11,059 nt of DNA from JBEHWX01 sp048498995 (GCA_048498995.1 JBEHWX010000146.1:1-11059); one strand, 5' to 3'. Positions 1 to 7,487 are shown, numbered from the stretch's first letter. A program made the numbers and translations. The notes: generated by a model from the sequence alone, not told the origin.

Positions 1-45
1 GTCGGTCGCCGCCATGTCGATCCCGCCGCTGTCGTTTTCTCTCAT
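1..45 (-). CDS. Possible 5' fragment of a leftward gene, unidentified
   Basis: Downstream of adk on the same strand, an ATG at 45 opens a frame that stays open to the window edge and reads MRENDSGGIDMAATD. A GGATGAG stretch a few bases upstream could be a weak ribosome binding site. A second in-frame ATG at 15 could be the true start. Fifteen residues are too few to recognise a family. It is called only because it is co-directional with adk and lies 48 bases past its stop. It may be no gene at all. Confidence 0.25.
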   Translation of the reverse strand, partial: MRENDSGGIDMAATD

Positions 46-53
46 CGGCTCAT

Positions 54-67
54 CCGCGCGCGCGCGG
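54..67. repeat. Alternating (CG)6 palindrome between adk and the next frame
   Basis: A 14-base self-complementary run, CCGCGCGCGCGCGG, lies between the adk stop and the next possible start. Alternating CG tracts can adopt Z-form or cruciform DNA. Such a run is also easily produced by chance or slippage in high-GC DNA. No U-rich tail follows on the leftward strand, so it does not look like an ordinary terminator. Confidence 0.4.
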
Positions 68-93
68 AGGCGATCACATGGATCTTCCGGCGA

Positions 94-699
94 TCAGCCG
101 TTGTTCACGGAGCTGTTGGAGCCGTCGACGGCGATCCCCTCGCCCGGCGCGGCGCCGATGGCGGACATCACCCGCTCGTGCACTTCCTGAATCTCCCCGA
201 CGCCGTAGACCTCCGTCACCAGGCCGAGATCCCGGAAGAAGCCGAGCACCGGAGCGGTCTCGTTGTCGTAGACCTCCAGGCGGGTGCGGATCACTTCCTC
301 GGTATCGTCCGGACGGCCGCGCTTGAGCATCCGGGCGGTGATCTCCTCGGCCGGGGCGGTCAGGTAGATCACGCGGTCGATCTTCTTGCCATCCTCGCTC
401 AGCGAGGCCGAGAGCGCCTCGGCCTGCTCGATGTTGCGCGGGAACCCGTCGAGGATGAAGCCACCCTTCTCTTCGGCGCGGCCGACGGCGTCGAGCGCGA
501 TCGCCGTGGTCAGTTCGTTCGGGACCAGGAGGCCGTCGTCCAGGAAGCGCTTCACCCTCAGGCCGAGCTCCGTCTCCCGGGAGATATTCTCACGGAAGAT
601 CGCGCCGGTCGAGATGTGTGCGATACCGAGACGCTCGGCGAGCACTTCAGCCTGCGTTCCCTTGCCGACACCGGGGGCGCCGAATAAGATGATGTTCAT
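94..699 (-). CDS. adk: Adenylate kinase, short-LID form
   Basis: Catalyses ATP + AMP = 2 ADP in the cytoplasm and balances the adenylate pool. The 201-residue protein begins MNIILFGAPGVGKGTQ, with the P-loop at about residues 7-15. The AMP-binding region includes STGAIFR (30-36) and the family signature ILDGFPRN at 82-89. The LID is the short type: RMLKRGRPDD (123-132) runs straight into TEEVIRTRLEVY without the roughly 30-residue, often zinc-binding insert of long bacterial forms. I chose the ATG at 699 because the protein then starts exactly where the family does; the open frame continues to an ATG at 717. The last 20 or so residues (IGAAPGEGIAVDGSNSSVNNG) are a polar tail beyond the fold. 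A promoter-like site lies 38 bases upstream. cinA, upstream on the same strand, is 170 bases away, so adk is probably its own unit. Confidence 0.96.
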   Translation of the reverse strand: MNIILFGAPGVGKGTQAEVLAERLGIAHISTGAIFRENISRETELGLRVKRFLDDGLLVPNELTTAIALDAVGRAEEKGGFILDGFPRNIEQAEALSASLSEDGKKIDRVIYLTAPAEEITARMLKRGRPDDTEEVIRTRLEVYDNETAPVLGFFRDLGLVTEVYGVGEIQEVHERVMSAIGAAPGEGIAVDGSNSSVNNG

Positions 700-736
700 A
701 CGAGGTTCGAAATTCAATACGACTGACTGCTGTCAA

Positions 737-767
737 CGAAGATAAGAAGAGATATCTGCGGCGCAAT
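737..767 (-). promoter_or_regulatory. FCB-type promoter of adk
   Basis: Read leftward, ATTG (767-764), 19 bases, then TATCTTCG (744-737). The Bacteroidota primary-sigma pattern is TTTG, about 19-21 bases, then TAnnTTTG; each element here has one mismatch. Transcription would start near 730 and give a leader of about 30 bases. The ninemer GAGGGGATT (773-765) overlaps the -33 element and recurs at the equivalent place upstream of the large secreted-protein gene. Matched by eye only. Confidence 0.42.
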
Positions 768-869
768 CCCCTCGGATCGTGACCGCCGGAGCGCATTCGC
801 GCCCCTGATGAGCCTCGGAAGCGGCGTCATTTCCGCCCCGCGATGCCCGGAATTCATGGTTCGTCGGAT

Positions 870-2159
870 CTACCGCGCCGCGTCCTTCTCCCGGCCGGAG
901 GCGGGATCGGCGCCTTGCAGCTCGAGCGCCTCGCGGCGCGCCATGTCGAGCGCCAGGGCGGCCGAACGGGTCCGGACCACCTCCCGCTCGCGGCCGAGCT
1001 GATGGCGGCGGGAGCTCGTCCCGCGACTGCTGGCCACGGCGATCCAGACGGTGCCGACCGGCTTCTCCTGGCTCCCCCCTCCCGGACCGGCGGTGCCGGT
1101 AACCCCGACGGCCACGTCGGCGCCGAGGCGCTCGCGGATGCCGGCGGCCATCGCCTCGGCCACCTCGGCGCTCACCGCGCCATGCCGCTCGATGAGCCCG
1201 GCATCCACGCCGAGCAGAATCTCCTTGGCGCTGTTGGCGTAGCTGACCGCGCCGCCGAGGAAATAGCCGCTGCTGCCGGGAACCTCGGTCAACTGCATGC
1301 CGATCATCCCGCCGGTGCACGACTCGGCCGCCGCCAGCGTGAGCCCACGCTCCTGGAACAGGCGGCCGACGGCTTCGGGAAGCGTCTCGCCGCGATCGCT
1401 CACGATCCATCCGGCATCGCAGCGCTCACGGATCAGCTCGATCAGCCGCGCGTGGCGACGCCGGACATCCTCCCCCTGGCCGCGGCGCATGGCGCGGAGC
1501 CTGATTCCCCCCATCGACGGGAGGTAGGCGAGGGTGAGGTCATCATCCAGCAGCTCCACGGTCTCCGACAGGCGGTCGGCCAGCGCCGACTCGGTGGGCC
1601 CGAAGATGAGGAAGGTCGTGATCTCGATCTCGCCGCCGATATCGGCGAGCTCCGGCGCGATATGGTCGGTGAAGATCCCCTTCAGCTCGCTCGGCACGCC
1701 GGGGAGCGCGTAGACGCGGGCTTCGCCGATCGTAAAGGCGAGTCCGGGAGCCGAGCCGTAATCGTTCCGGAGGCGGCGCGCGGCCGCGGGGACCATGGCC
1801 TGGCGGCGGCTCCGCTCATTGAGCTCGATGCCCCGCTCGGCGAAGCGCCGCTCGATGCTCCGGAGCTGCTCCTCGTCGAGCTCCAGCCCGCAGCCGAGGA
1901 GCTCGCAGATCGCCTCGCGGGTCATGTCGTCGTGCGTGGGCCCGAGCCCGCCGCTGACGATCACCACGGCGCTCCGGTCGGCCGCGGCCGAGATCTCGCG
2001 CCGGATCGTCTCCAGCCCGTCGCCGACGGCCAGGACGCGATCGACGCGGAGGCCGAGCTCGGTGAGCCTGGCGCCGATCCAGGAGGCATTCGTGTTGACG
2101 ACCTGTCCGATCAGGAGCTCGTCGCCGATCGAGAGAATGACCGCGTTGTTCATCATCAT
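870..2159 (-). CDS. cinA: CinA-like protein / nicotinamide-nucleotide amidase
   Basis: A full-length 429-residue CinA protein. The N-terminal MoaB/MogA-like (COG1058) domain starts AVILSIGDELLIGQVVNTNA (residues 6-25) and contains SGGLGPTHDDMTREA (69-83) and YALPGVPSE (150-158). The C-terminal PncC amidase domain (about 260-415) has the catalytic-serine motif AESCTGG (278-284), VSYANSAK (305-312) and the glycine loop TGTAGPGGG (354-362). Where studied, PncC deamidates nicotinamide mononucleotide to nicotinate mononucleotide for NAD salvage, and the COG1058 domain has ADP-ribose pyrophosphatase activity. The old competence name does not imply competence here. Three consecutive ATG codons (2159, 2156, 2153) open the gene, with no Shine-Dalgarno sequence visible. 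It follows pgpA by 27 bases in a common pgsA-pgpA-cinA order. recA, often next, does not follow. The glycine loop has T356 where I recall isoleucine being usual. Confidence 0.95.
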   Translation of the reverse strand: MMMNNAVILSIGDELLIGQVVNTNASWIGARLTELGLRVDRVLAVGDGLETIRREISAAADRSAVVIVSGGLGPTHDDMTREAICELLGCGLELDEEQLRSIERRFAERGIELNERSRRQAMVPAAARRLRNDYGSAPGLAFTIGEARVYALPGVPSELKGIFTDHIAPELADIGGEIEITTFLIFGPTESALADRLSETVELLDDDLTLAYLPSMGGIRLRAMRRGQGEDVRRRHARLIELIRERCDAGWIVSDRGETLPEAVGRLFQERGLTLAAAESCTGGMIGMQLTEVPGSSGYFLGGAVSYANSAKEILLGVDAGLIERHGAVSAEVAEAMAAGIRERLGADVAVGVTGTAGPGGGSQEKPVGTVWIAVASSRGTSSRRHQLGREREVVRTRSAALALDMARREALELQGADPASGREKDAAR

Positions 2160-2186
2160 GAGTACCGATATCCGACGCGCCGGGCG

Positions 2187-2750
2187 TCAGTGCGTCGACA
2201 TGTAGTCCTGGAGCGGCCCGATCATCACCAGCGCGTACCAGATCAGATGACAGGCGATGTTGGCGTAGATGCCGGCGACCATGTCGTCGGCCATGATGCC
2301 GAGCCCACCGCGCTGCCGGTCGAAATAGCTGGCCGGCCAGACCTTGGCGATATCGAAGGCGCGGAAGACGAAGAAGCAGAGCACCACCCAGTAGGGGTTC
2401 GGGATCACGAAGGGGGAAGCGAGCGTGAGCCACTGTCCGGCAAACTCGTCGAGCGTGACGAAGCTCGGATCGTCCCCGATCGCCTCCTCGACGCGATGGG
2501 CCAGCGGGATGCCGCCGAGGAACGCGGCGAGGCTGAGCCCGACGAGCACCCAGGGATCGGAGCCCCATCCCCACGGGAGGAAATAGATGAGCGCGGCCAC
2601 GGCGCTGGCAACGGTTCCCGAGGCGAACGGCGACAGACCGGTGAACAGGCCGCTGGCCAGGATCTGCTGCCAGGTCGGAACGCCGTGCTCACGAAGATGT
2701 GCGAGCAACGCTCCCGTCCCAGCTGGGGCGGAGGATGTGCCTGTTTTCAA
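2187..2750 (-). CDS. pgpA: Phosphatidylglycerophosphatase A
   Basis: Dephosphorylates phosphatidylglycerophosphate to phosphatidylglycerol at the inner membrane, the step after PgsA, which is encoded just upstream. Family motifs, numbered from the 2750 start: SGLFTGLSPFASGT (33-46), LDEFAGQW (100-107), FRAFDIAKVWPA (129-140) and GIMADDMVAG (151-160), with hydrophobic segments near 50-60, 67-84, 113-130 and 162-180. The acidic DE and DD pairs match the metal-binding residues of the family. No ATG is available at the front. The TTG at 2750 (187 residues) overlaps the end of pgsA by 62 bases and has no ribosome binding site. A TTG at 2708, preceded by GGGACGGGAG, would give 173 residues and a 20-base overlap, and may be the true start. 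The overlap implies translational coupling to pgsA. Confidence 0.92.
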   Translation of the reverse strand: MKTGTSSAPAGTGALLAHLREHGVPTWQQILASGLFTGLSPFASGTVASAVAALIYFLPWGWGSDPWVLVGLSLAAFLGGIPLAHRVEEAIGDDPSFVTLDEFAGQWLTLASPFVIPNPYWVVLCFFVFRAFDIAKVWPASYFDRQRGGLGIMADDMVAGIYANIACHLIWYALVMIGPLQDYMSTH

Positions 2751-3315
2751 GGAGATACTGGGCTGCGGTGATCAGTGAAAGCGCCGTCAGGACGATCATC
2801 GATCCGTAGATGATCCATGGCGAGAAGAACGATGCCAGGAACGGCGAGCCGACGCTCTGCCGGATCCAGATGATGTTCTGCATCGTGTAGACGGCGACGA
2901 TGTACCAGAGGAAGACCAGCTGCATGGCGGTCTTCCACTTGGCCAGCTGGCTGGTGACGACCGGCTGATGGCGGCGGTCGGCGGCCACGCGGAGCACCGT
3001 GACCAGGACATCCCGGCCGACGATGACAACCACCATCCAGATGTTCAGGATGCCGAGAAAGACGAAGGCGAAGAAAGCGGCCCCGACGAGAACCTTGTCG
3101 GCCAGCGGATCGAAGAACTTTCCGAACGCGCTGCCGGCGTTGTACTTGCGCGCGTACCAGCCGTCGTACCAGTCGCTGACGGCCGCCAGCAGGAACACCG
3201 CGGCCGAAAGCTGCACGAGCAGGCCGTCACCGCTGAGCATCAGCCAGATGAAGACCGGCGTCAGCACGATGCGGGACGCGGTGATGATATTCGGAAAGGT
3301 GATCTCAGGCTTCAT
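2689..3315 (-). CDS. pgsA: CDP-diacylglycerol--glycerol-3-phosphate 3-phosphatidyltransferase
   Basis: Transfers the phosphatidyl group from CDP-diacylglycerol to glycerol-3-phosphate, making phosphatidylglycerophosphate in the inner membrane. The 208-residue protein has the complete CDP-alcohol phosphatidyltransferase signature DG-x2-AR-x8-G-x3-D-x3-D: D51, G52, A55, R56, G65, D69 and D73, with the preceding conserved acidic residue at D48. Hydrophobic segments lie near 15-28, 32-47, 76-100, 131-148 and 165-187. I chose the ATG at 3315 because it gives MKPEITFPNIITASRIV, where PgsA proteins normally begin. The frame is open upstream to 3558, but that 81-residue extension is arginine-rich and unlike the family. 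It is first in a leftward unit with pgpA and cinA. PgsA also resembles phosphatidylserine synthases, but its length and the adjacent pgpA favour PgsA. Confidence 0.94.
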   Translation of the reverse strand: MKPEITFPNIITASRIVLTPVFIWLMLSGDGLLVQLSAAVFLLAAVSDWYDGWYARKYNAGSAFGKFFDPLADKVLVGAAFFAFVFLGILNIWMVVVIVGRDVLVTVLRVAADRRHQPVVTSQLAKWKTAMQLVFLWYIVAVYTMQNIIWIRQSVGSPFLASFFSPWIIYGSMIVLTALSLITAAQYLLENRHILRPSWDGSVARTSS

Positions 3316-3647
3316 CGTCTCAAGCAGGTCGAAGCAAACGTCGCCGACTCTCCCTCCCCGGCGCCTCCCGATCTTCCATTCCGCCGGATGTTCCGCGTCA
3401 GGGAGCGAACCGAGACGCGGAGCCCGAGCGGAGAAGACCGCGCTGGAAAGCCGCATGGGGAGCCCGTGCCCGACGTGGACGCGAGGGCATCTGCAATCGT
3501 CGTGCAAAACTACGGAAATCACCCCTGTCACGGCGCTTGGCGTTGATCCCGTTCCCAACTTTTACGATTCTTCTCCGTCACAGACGAATCGTCGGCTCTA
3601 ACTTCCCCGCCGGCGCCTCAACGCTCTCTGTCCATCTCCCCGATCCC
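3316..3647. other. Divergent intergenic region, pgsA / exported-protein gene
   Basis: This 332-base gap lies between the start of pgsA (leftward) and the chosen start of the exported-protein gene (rightward), so promoters for both should be here. I found no convincing FCB-type promoter in either direction; TACGATTC at 3563-3570 is a weak rightward -7 candidate. The clearest structure is the inverted repeat at 3564-3592. The pgsA frame stays open across most of the gap, but its translation has no recognisable domain. No RNA gene was recognised. Confidence 0.5.
3564..3592. repeat. Inverted repeat ACGATTC-N15-GAATCGT
   Basis: Two perfect 7-base arms (3564-3570 and 3586-3592) are separated by 15 bases in the gap between divergent genes. 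The spacing would suit an operator for a dimeric regulator or a weak stem-loop. It falls 56 bases before the chosen start of the exported-protein gene. A 7-base match could also be chance. Confidence 0.3.
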
Positions 3648-4748
3648 ATGAACGCGATGCTCCCGAAAGCGATCGTTTCGAAGGCCATCTTCCCGAAAGC
3701 ACTTCTCGTGAACGCTACCCGTGCGATCCTCCCCCTCCTGCTCGCGGCGGTGGCCACGGGCCTGGCCCACGGCGCCCCGCTCGCGAAGAAGGAAGCGCAG
3801 GCCGTCAACGCCCCTCCAGCGCTGAACGCCCCGGCCGATGCGCGGACCGACGTCCGGACCGACGCGCCGCGCCGCGCCGAGCTCTACCGTCACTTCTGGT
3901 TCGACGCCAACGAGCGGATCCGCTTCTGCGCGCCGATCGATTCGCTCGGCGGCGAATACGAAGCCTATGGCGTCGAGCGCGATGCCGGCGGGCGGCCGAC
4001 GGCGGTGACCCGCTACTTCTACGGCAACGCCGACGGACGGAACGGCTGGGCCACGATGCGGATCTCCTACCAGGAGAACGGCGCCGACGAGTTCCAGGAG
4101 CGCACCTGGTATGATCCGAGCGGCATGCCGGTGGCCATCGGCCCCATCCACGCCGAGCAGCTTCTCTACAAGGCCGGACACCTGGCCTTCCGCCGCACGG
4201 TCGACGAGAAGGGGACGCTGACCAACGACACCGGCGGCGTGAGCCAGAGCCTGTTCCGACAGCTCGGCGAAACGATCCAGCAGGAGTTCTTCTTCGGCGT
4301 CGGCAAGCAGCATTACGGCGCCGACCTGCCGTGGCGCGTCTTCGGGGCGCTGCCCAAGGGTGCATACTTCCGCCTCTACGTGGCCGACAGCTCCGGGGCG
4401 CTCCTGCGCGAGGAGATCCGCAACTTCCAGAAGCATCCGATTCCCTTCCCCGGCGGCGAGTACGCGCGGGTCTACACGCCGGGAGCCTGCGGCCTGCCGG
4501 AGCGGGTGGACTATCTGAACGTGCGGGGCGAGCGCTCGCCGAACGCCGACGGCATCGCCTACGAGACGTTCGTCCACGACGACCACGGCCGCGTGGTGGA
4601 GTGGCGCGCCTTCGACATGTCCGGGCAGCCGAAGGGGCGTGCCTCAGACGGCGCGGCGCGTCTGGAGCGGAGCTTCCGGCCGTTCGACGGAGCGCTCATT
4701 GCCGAGCATCGCTACGACGCCGAGGGGAAGGCGATTCAGGGGAAGTGA
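3648..4748 (+). CDS. Exported protein with YD/DxxG-type repeats, function unknown
   Basis: Not recognised as a named gene. From the ATG at 3648 it has 366 residues. A basic N-terminus with three related pentads (PKAIV, SKAIF, PKALL; residues 6-20) leads into a hydrophobic core, ILPLLLAAVATGLA (27-40), and a likely signal-peptidase site near AHGA (40-43). A proline/alanine-rich linker follows (50-75). The rest is rich in aromatic and charged residues with short recurring motifs: YDPSG (155-159), DEKG (186-189), DDHGRVVEWRAFDMSG (311-326), YDAEGKAI (356-363). These resemble the YD/DxxG beta-strand repeats of many uncharacterised secreted bacterial proteins. The section at 289-329 fits the common LNxxG, DG-A, DxxG, DxxG rhythm. 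A GTG at 3708 would give a more ordinary signal peptide. The frame is open back to a TTG at 3537. No Shine-Dalgarno sequence is seen. It is transcribed away from pgsA. Confidence 0.78.
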   Translation: MNAMLPKAIVSKAIFPKALLVNATRAILPLLLAAVATGLAHGAPLAKKEAQAVNAPPALNAPADARTDVRTDAPRRAELYRHFWFDANERIRFCAPIDSLGGEYEAYGVERDAGGRPTAVTRYFYGNADGRNGWATMRISYQENGADEFQERTWYDPSGMPVAIGPIHAEQLLYKAGHLAFRRTVDEKGTLTNDTGGVSQSLFRQLGETIQQEFFFGVGKQHYGADLPWRVFGALPKGAYFRLYVADSSGALLREEIRNFQKHPIPFPGGEYARVYTPGACGLPERVDYLNVRGERSPNADGIAYETFVHDDHGRVVEWRAFDMSGQPKGRASDGAARLERSFRPFDGALIAEHRYDAEGKAIQGK

Positions 4749-4792
4749 TCCCCCCGATCGAACGAAAAAAGCGGAACTCGTTACATTCTTTG

Positions 4793-4824
4793 TTTGCGTT
4801 CGGCGGCCCGAAAGGATATTTTGG
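4793..4824 (+). promoter_or_regulatory. FCB-type promoter of tRNA-Cys (and possibly efp operon)
   Basis: TTTG (4793-4796), 20 bases, then TATTTTGG (4817-4824). This matches the Bacteroidota -33 TTTG / -7 TAnnTTTG pattern with one mismatch and ideal spacing. A second TTTG directly precedes it (4789-4792). Transcription would begin near 4830, giving a leader of about 45 bases before the tRNA. It is the best promoter match I found in the window. I saw no other promoter before efp, so it may drive tRNA and operon together. Confidence 0.52.
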
Positions 4825-4877
4825 CGCCCGCTTTTCGACGGACGTCCACCTGGGTGGCGATGCTCGCGAAGACACAT

Positions 4878-4948
4878 GGTGCCGTGGCCGAGTGGTTAGG
4901 CAAAGGTCTGCAAAACCTTGTACAACGGTTCGAATCCGTTCGGCACCT
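4878..4948 (+). tRNA. tRNA-Cys (anticodon GCA)
   Basis: A complete 71-base cloverleaf can be folded by hand. The acceptor stem is GGTGCCG (4878-4884) with CGGCACC (4941-4947). The D arm is GCC/GGC (4887-4901). The anticodon stem AAGGT/ACCTT encloses the loop CTGCAAA, anticodon GCA at 4910-4912. The T arm AACGG/CCGTT (4924-4940) has loop TTCGAAT. The discriminator base is T at 4948, the U73 expected of tRNA-Cys. CCA is not encoded, so it must be added by the CCA-adding enzyme. It lies 40 bases upstream of efp on the same strand. Confidence 0.97.
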
Positions 4949-4988
4949 CAATCCTCATCAGTCAACTCTTTTACTCACCGTAGTTTCT

Positions 4989-5552
4989 ATGGCAACAACC
5001 AGCGATCTCCGTCCCGGCCTCGTGCTTCGATACAACGGAGAGCTCTGCGTGGTGCTCGAAAGCCAGCATCGCACGCCGGGCAATCTTCGTGCTTTCTATC
5101 AGGTGAAGATGCGGAACCTGAAGAGCGGAAAGCTGACGGAGAACCGTTTCCGCTCCGGTGAGGAGATCGACATTGTCAGGATCGACTACAAGCCGATGCA
5201 GTTCCTCTATCGGGACGGCGAATCCATGGTGTTCATGGACACCGAGACCTACGACCAGGTGTTCATCCCGGAGCTGGTGATCGGCGAGGCCGCCGGCTAC
5301 CTGAAGGAGTCGGGCGAGGCCAAGATCGGCTTCAACGACACCGAGGTGGTGAGCGTGGAGATTCCGCCGCACGTGACGCTTCTGGTGACCTACACCGAGC
5401 CGGGCGTCAAGGGTGACACGGCCACCGGCGCCACGAAGCCGGCGCAGGTCGAGTCCGGCGCCACCGTGCAGGTTCCCCTGTTCGTCAACGAGGGGGATAT
5501 GATCCGCGTCGACACCCGCAGCGGCGAGTACCTCGACCGCGTCAAGAGCTGA
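4989..5552 (+). CDS. efp: Elongation factor P
   Basis: Binds ribosomes stalled at polyproline runs, between the P and E sites, and promotes peptide-bond formation. The 187-residue length is typical. Domain I starts MATTSDLRPGLVLRYNGEL; domains II and III follow with YLYRDGESMVFMDTETYDQ (70-88), EPGVKGDTATGATKPA (137-152) and the C-terminal signature VDTRSGEYLDRVK. The domain I loop reads HRTPGNLRAFYQVK (27-40). It has N32 where E. coli EF-P has the beta-lysylated K34 in KPGKGQAF, so that modification is not possible at this position. I recall the same loop from Chlorobium. The frame is open upstream to 4794, but that extension would translate the tRNA gene, so the ATG at 4989 is used. No Shine-Dalgarno sequence is visible. 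First gene of efp-accB-accC, a common order. Confidence 0.96.
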   Translation: MATTSDLRPGLVLRYNGELCVVLESQHRTPGNLRAFYQVKMRNLKSGKLTENRFRSGEEIDIVRIDYKPMQFLYRDGESMVFMDTETYDQVFIPELVIGEAAGYLKESGEAKIGFNDTEVVSVEIPPHVTLLVTYTEPGVKGDTATGATKPAQVESGATVQVPLFVNEGDMIRVDTRSGEYLDRVKS

Positions 5553-5586
5553 GTCGAGTCAACCCGCTAACCAGGGAACGAGCACG

Positions 5587-6128
<542 letters not shown>

Positions 6129-6129
<1 letters not shown>

Positions 6130-7487
6130 TGTTCAAAAAGATCCTGATTGCCAATCGGGGGGAGATCGCGCTCCGGGTGATTCGCGCATGCCGCGAAATG
6201 GGCATCCGGACCGTGGCGGTCTATTCGGTCGCCGACAAGGATTCCCTCCACGTCACCTTCGCCGATGAGGCCGTCTGCATCGGCCCCCCCTTGAGCTCGC
6301 AGAGCTACCTCAACATTCCCCGCATCATCGCTGCCTCGCAGATCACCAACGCCGACGCGATCCATCCGGGCTACGGCTTCCTGGCCGAGAACGCGCAGTT
6401 CGCCGAGATCTGCACCGACAGCGGCCTTGGCTTCATCGGACCGACGCCGGAGGCGATCCGTCTGATGGGGAACAAGTCGGTGGCCAAGGACACCATGCGC
6501 GCCGCCGGCGTGCCGGTGGTGCCCGGAAGCGCCGGACTGGTCGAGGATCTGGAGGATGGGGAGAGAATCGCCGCCGAGATCGGATTCCCGGTGATCATCA
6601 AGGCATCGGCCGGCGGCGGCGGCAAGGGAATGCGCGTGGTGCACGAGCCGGCGGAGTTCGAGCGGAACTTCACGATGGCCCGCACCGAGGCGCTCTCCGC
6701 CTTCGGCGACGGCAGCGTCTACATCGAGAAGTTCGTCGAGGAGCCGCGCCATATCGAGATCCAGGTGATGTGCGACAAGCACGGCAATTATGCCCACCTG
6801 AACGAGCGCGAGTGCTCCATCCAGCGGCGCCATCAGAAGCTGATCGAGGAGGCACCCTCCCCGATCCTGAGCGAGGATCTTCGTTCCAAGATGGGTGAGG
6901 CCGCCATCCGCGGCTGCGAGCATGTCTCCTACGAGGGAGCCGGCACCATCGAGTTCCTGGTCGACAAGCACCGGAACTTCTACTTCATGGAGATGAACAC
7001 CCGCATTCAGGTGGAGCATCCCGTGACCGAGGAGTCGCTCGGCATCGACCTGATCAAGGAGCAGATCGCGGTGGCCGCCGGTGAGCGCCTTTCGTTCACG
7101 ATGGGCCCGCCCCGCAAGCACTCGATCGAAGTCCGCATCAACGCCGAGGATCCCTACAACGATTTCCGTCCGAACCCCGGACGGATCTCCACGCTCCACT
7201 TCCCCGGTGGGCACGGCGTCCGGATCGATTCCCACATCTACCAGGGATATTCCGTCCCCCCCTACTACGATTCGCTTCTTGCCAAGCTGATCACGTTCGG
7301 CGAAACCCGCTCCAGCGCCATCGCCAAGATGCGCCGCGCGCTCGACGAGTTCGTGATCGAGGGGGTCAAGACCACGATCCCCTTCCACAGAATGATGATG
7401 GAGAACGAGCGCTTCCTCAGCGGTCAGTTCGACACCCGTTTCATCGACACGTACAACTGGCTGGCGGACCTTCCGGCGGTGGGCTGA
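6129..7487 (+). CDS. accC: Biotin carboxylase subunit of acetyl-CoA carboxylase
   Basis: Carboxylates biotin on AccB using ATP and bicarbonate. The 452 residues cover the whole family length. The N-terminal fold begins KKILIANRGEIALRVIRAC (3-21), with HPGYGFLAEN at 79-88. The ATP-grasp domain has NKSVAKDTM (115-123), the glycine-rich loop KASAGGGGKGMRVV (158-171) and the metal/catalytic segment FMEMNTRIQVEHPVTE (286-301). The C-terminal domain contains INAEDP (337-342) and YYDSLLAKL (379-387). All key residues visible to me are intact. A pyruvate or propionyl-CoA carboxylase subunit would look similar, but coupling to accB through the TAATG overlap, where stop and start share a base, settles the role. 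No carboxyltransferase genes (accA/accD) are in the window. gcvH follows after 80 bases. Confidence 0.97.

Noticed and set aside
843..2771. Open frame of 642 codons on the + strand across cinA, pgpA and the end of pgsA
   Set aside because: It is antisense to three recognised genes and its translation is compositionally biased with no motif.
3316..3558. Upstream extension of the pgsA frame, or a separate small gene there
   Set aside because: The translation is Arg/Pro-rich, has no recognisable motif or start signal, and the family starts at 3315.
3618..4586. Open frame of 322 codons on the - strand over the exported-protein gene
   Set aside because: Both strands lack a named family, so this needed weighing. 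The + frame has a clear signal peptide and repeated YD/DxxG turns with normal composition; the - frame is Val/Gly/Arg-rich without structure.
4727..4765. Possible terminator after the exported-protein gene
   Set aside because: CGAT...GGGG / CCCC...ATCG can pair only imperfectly, overlaps the stop codon region and lacks a T-run after it.
4794..4988. Upstream extension of the efp frame
   Set aside because: It would translate straight through the tRNA-Cys gene, and EF-P proteins begin at the MATTSDLR start.
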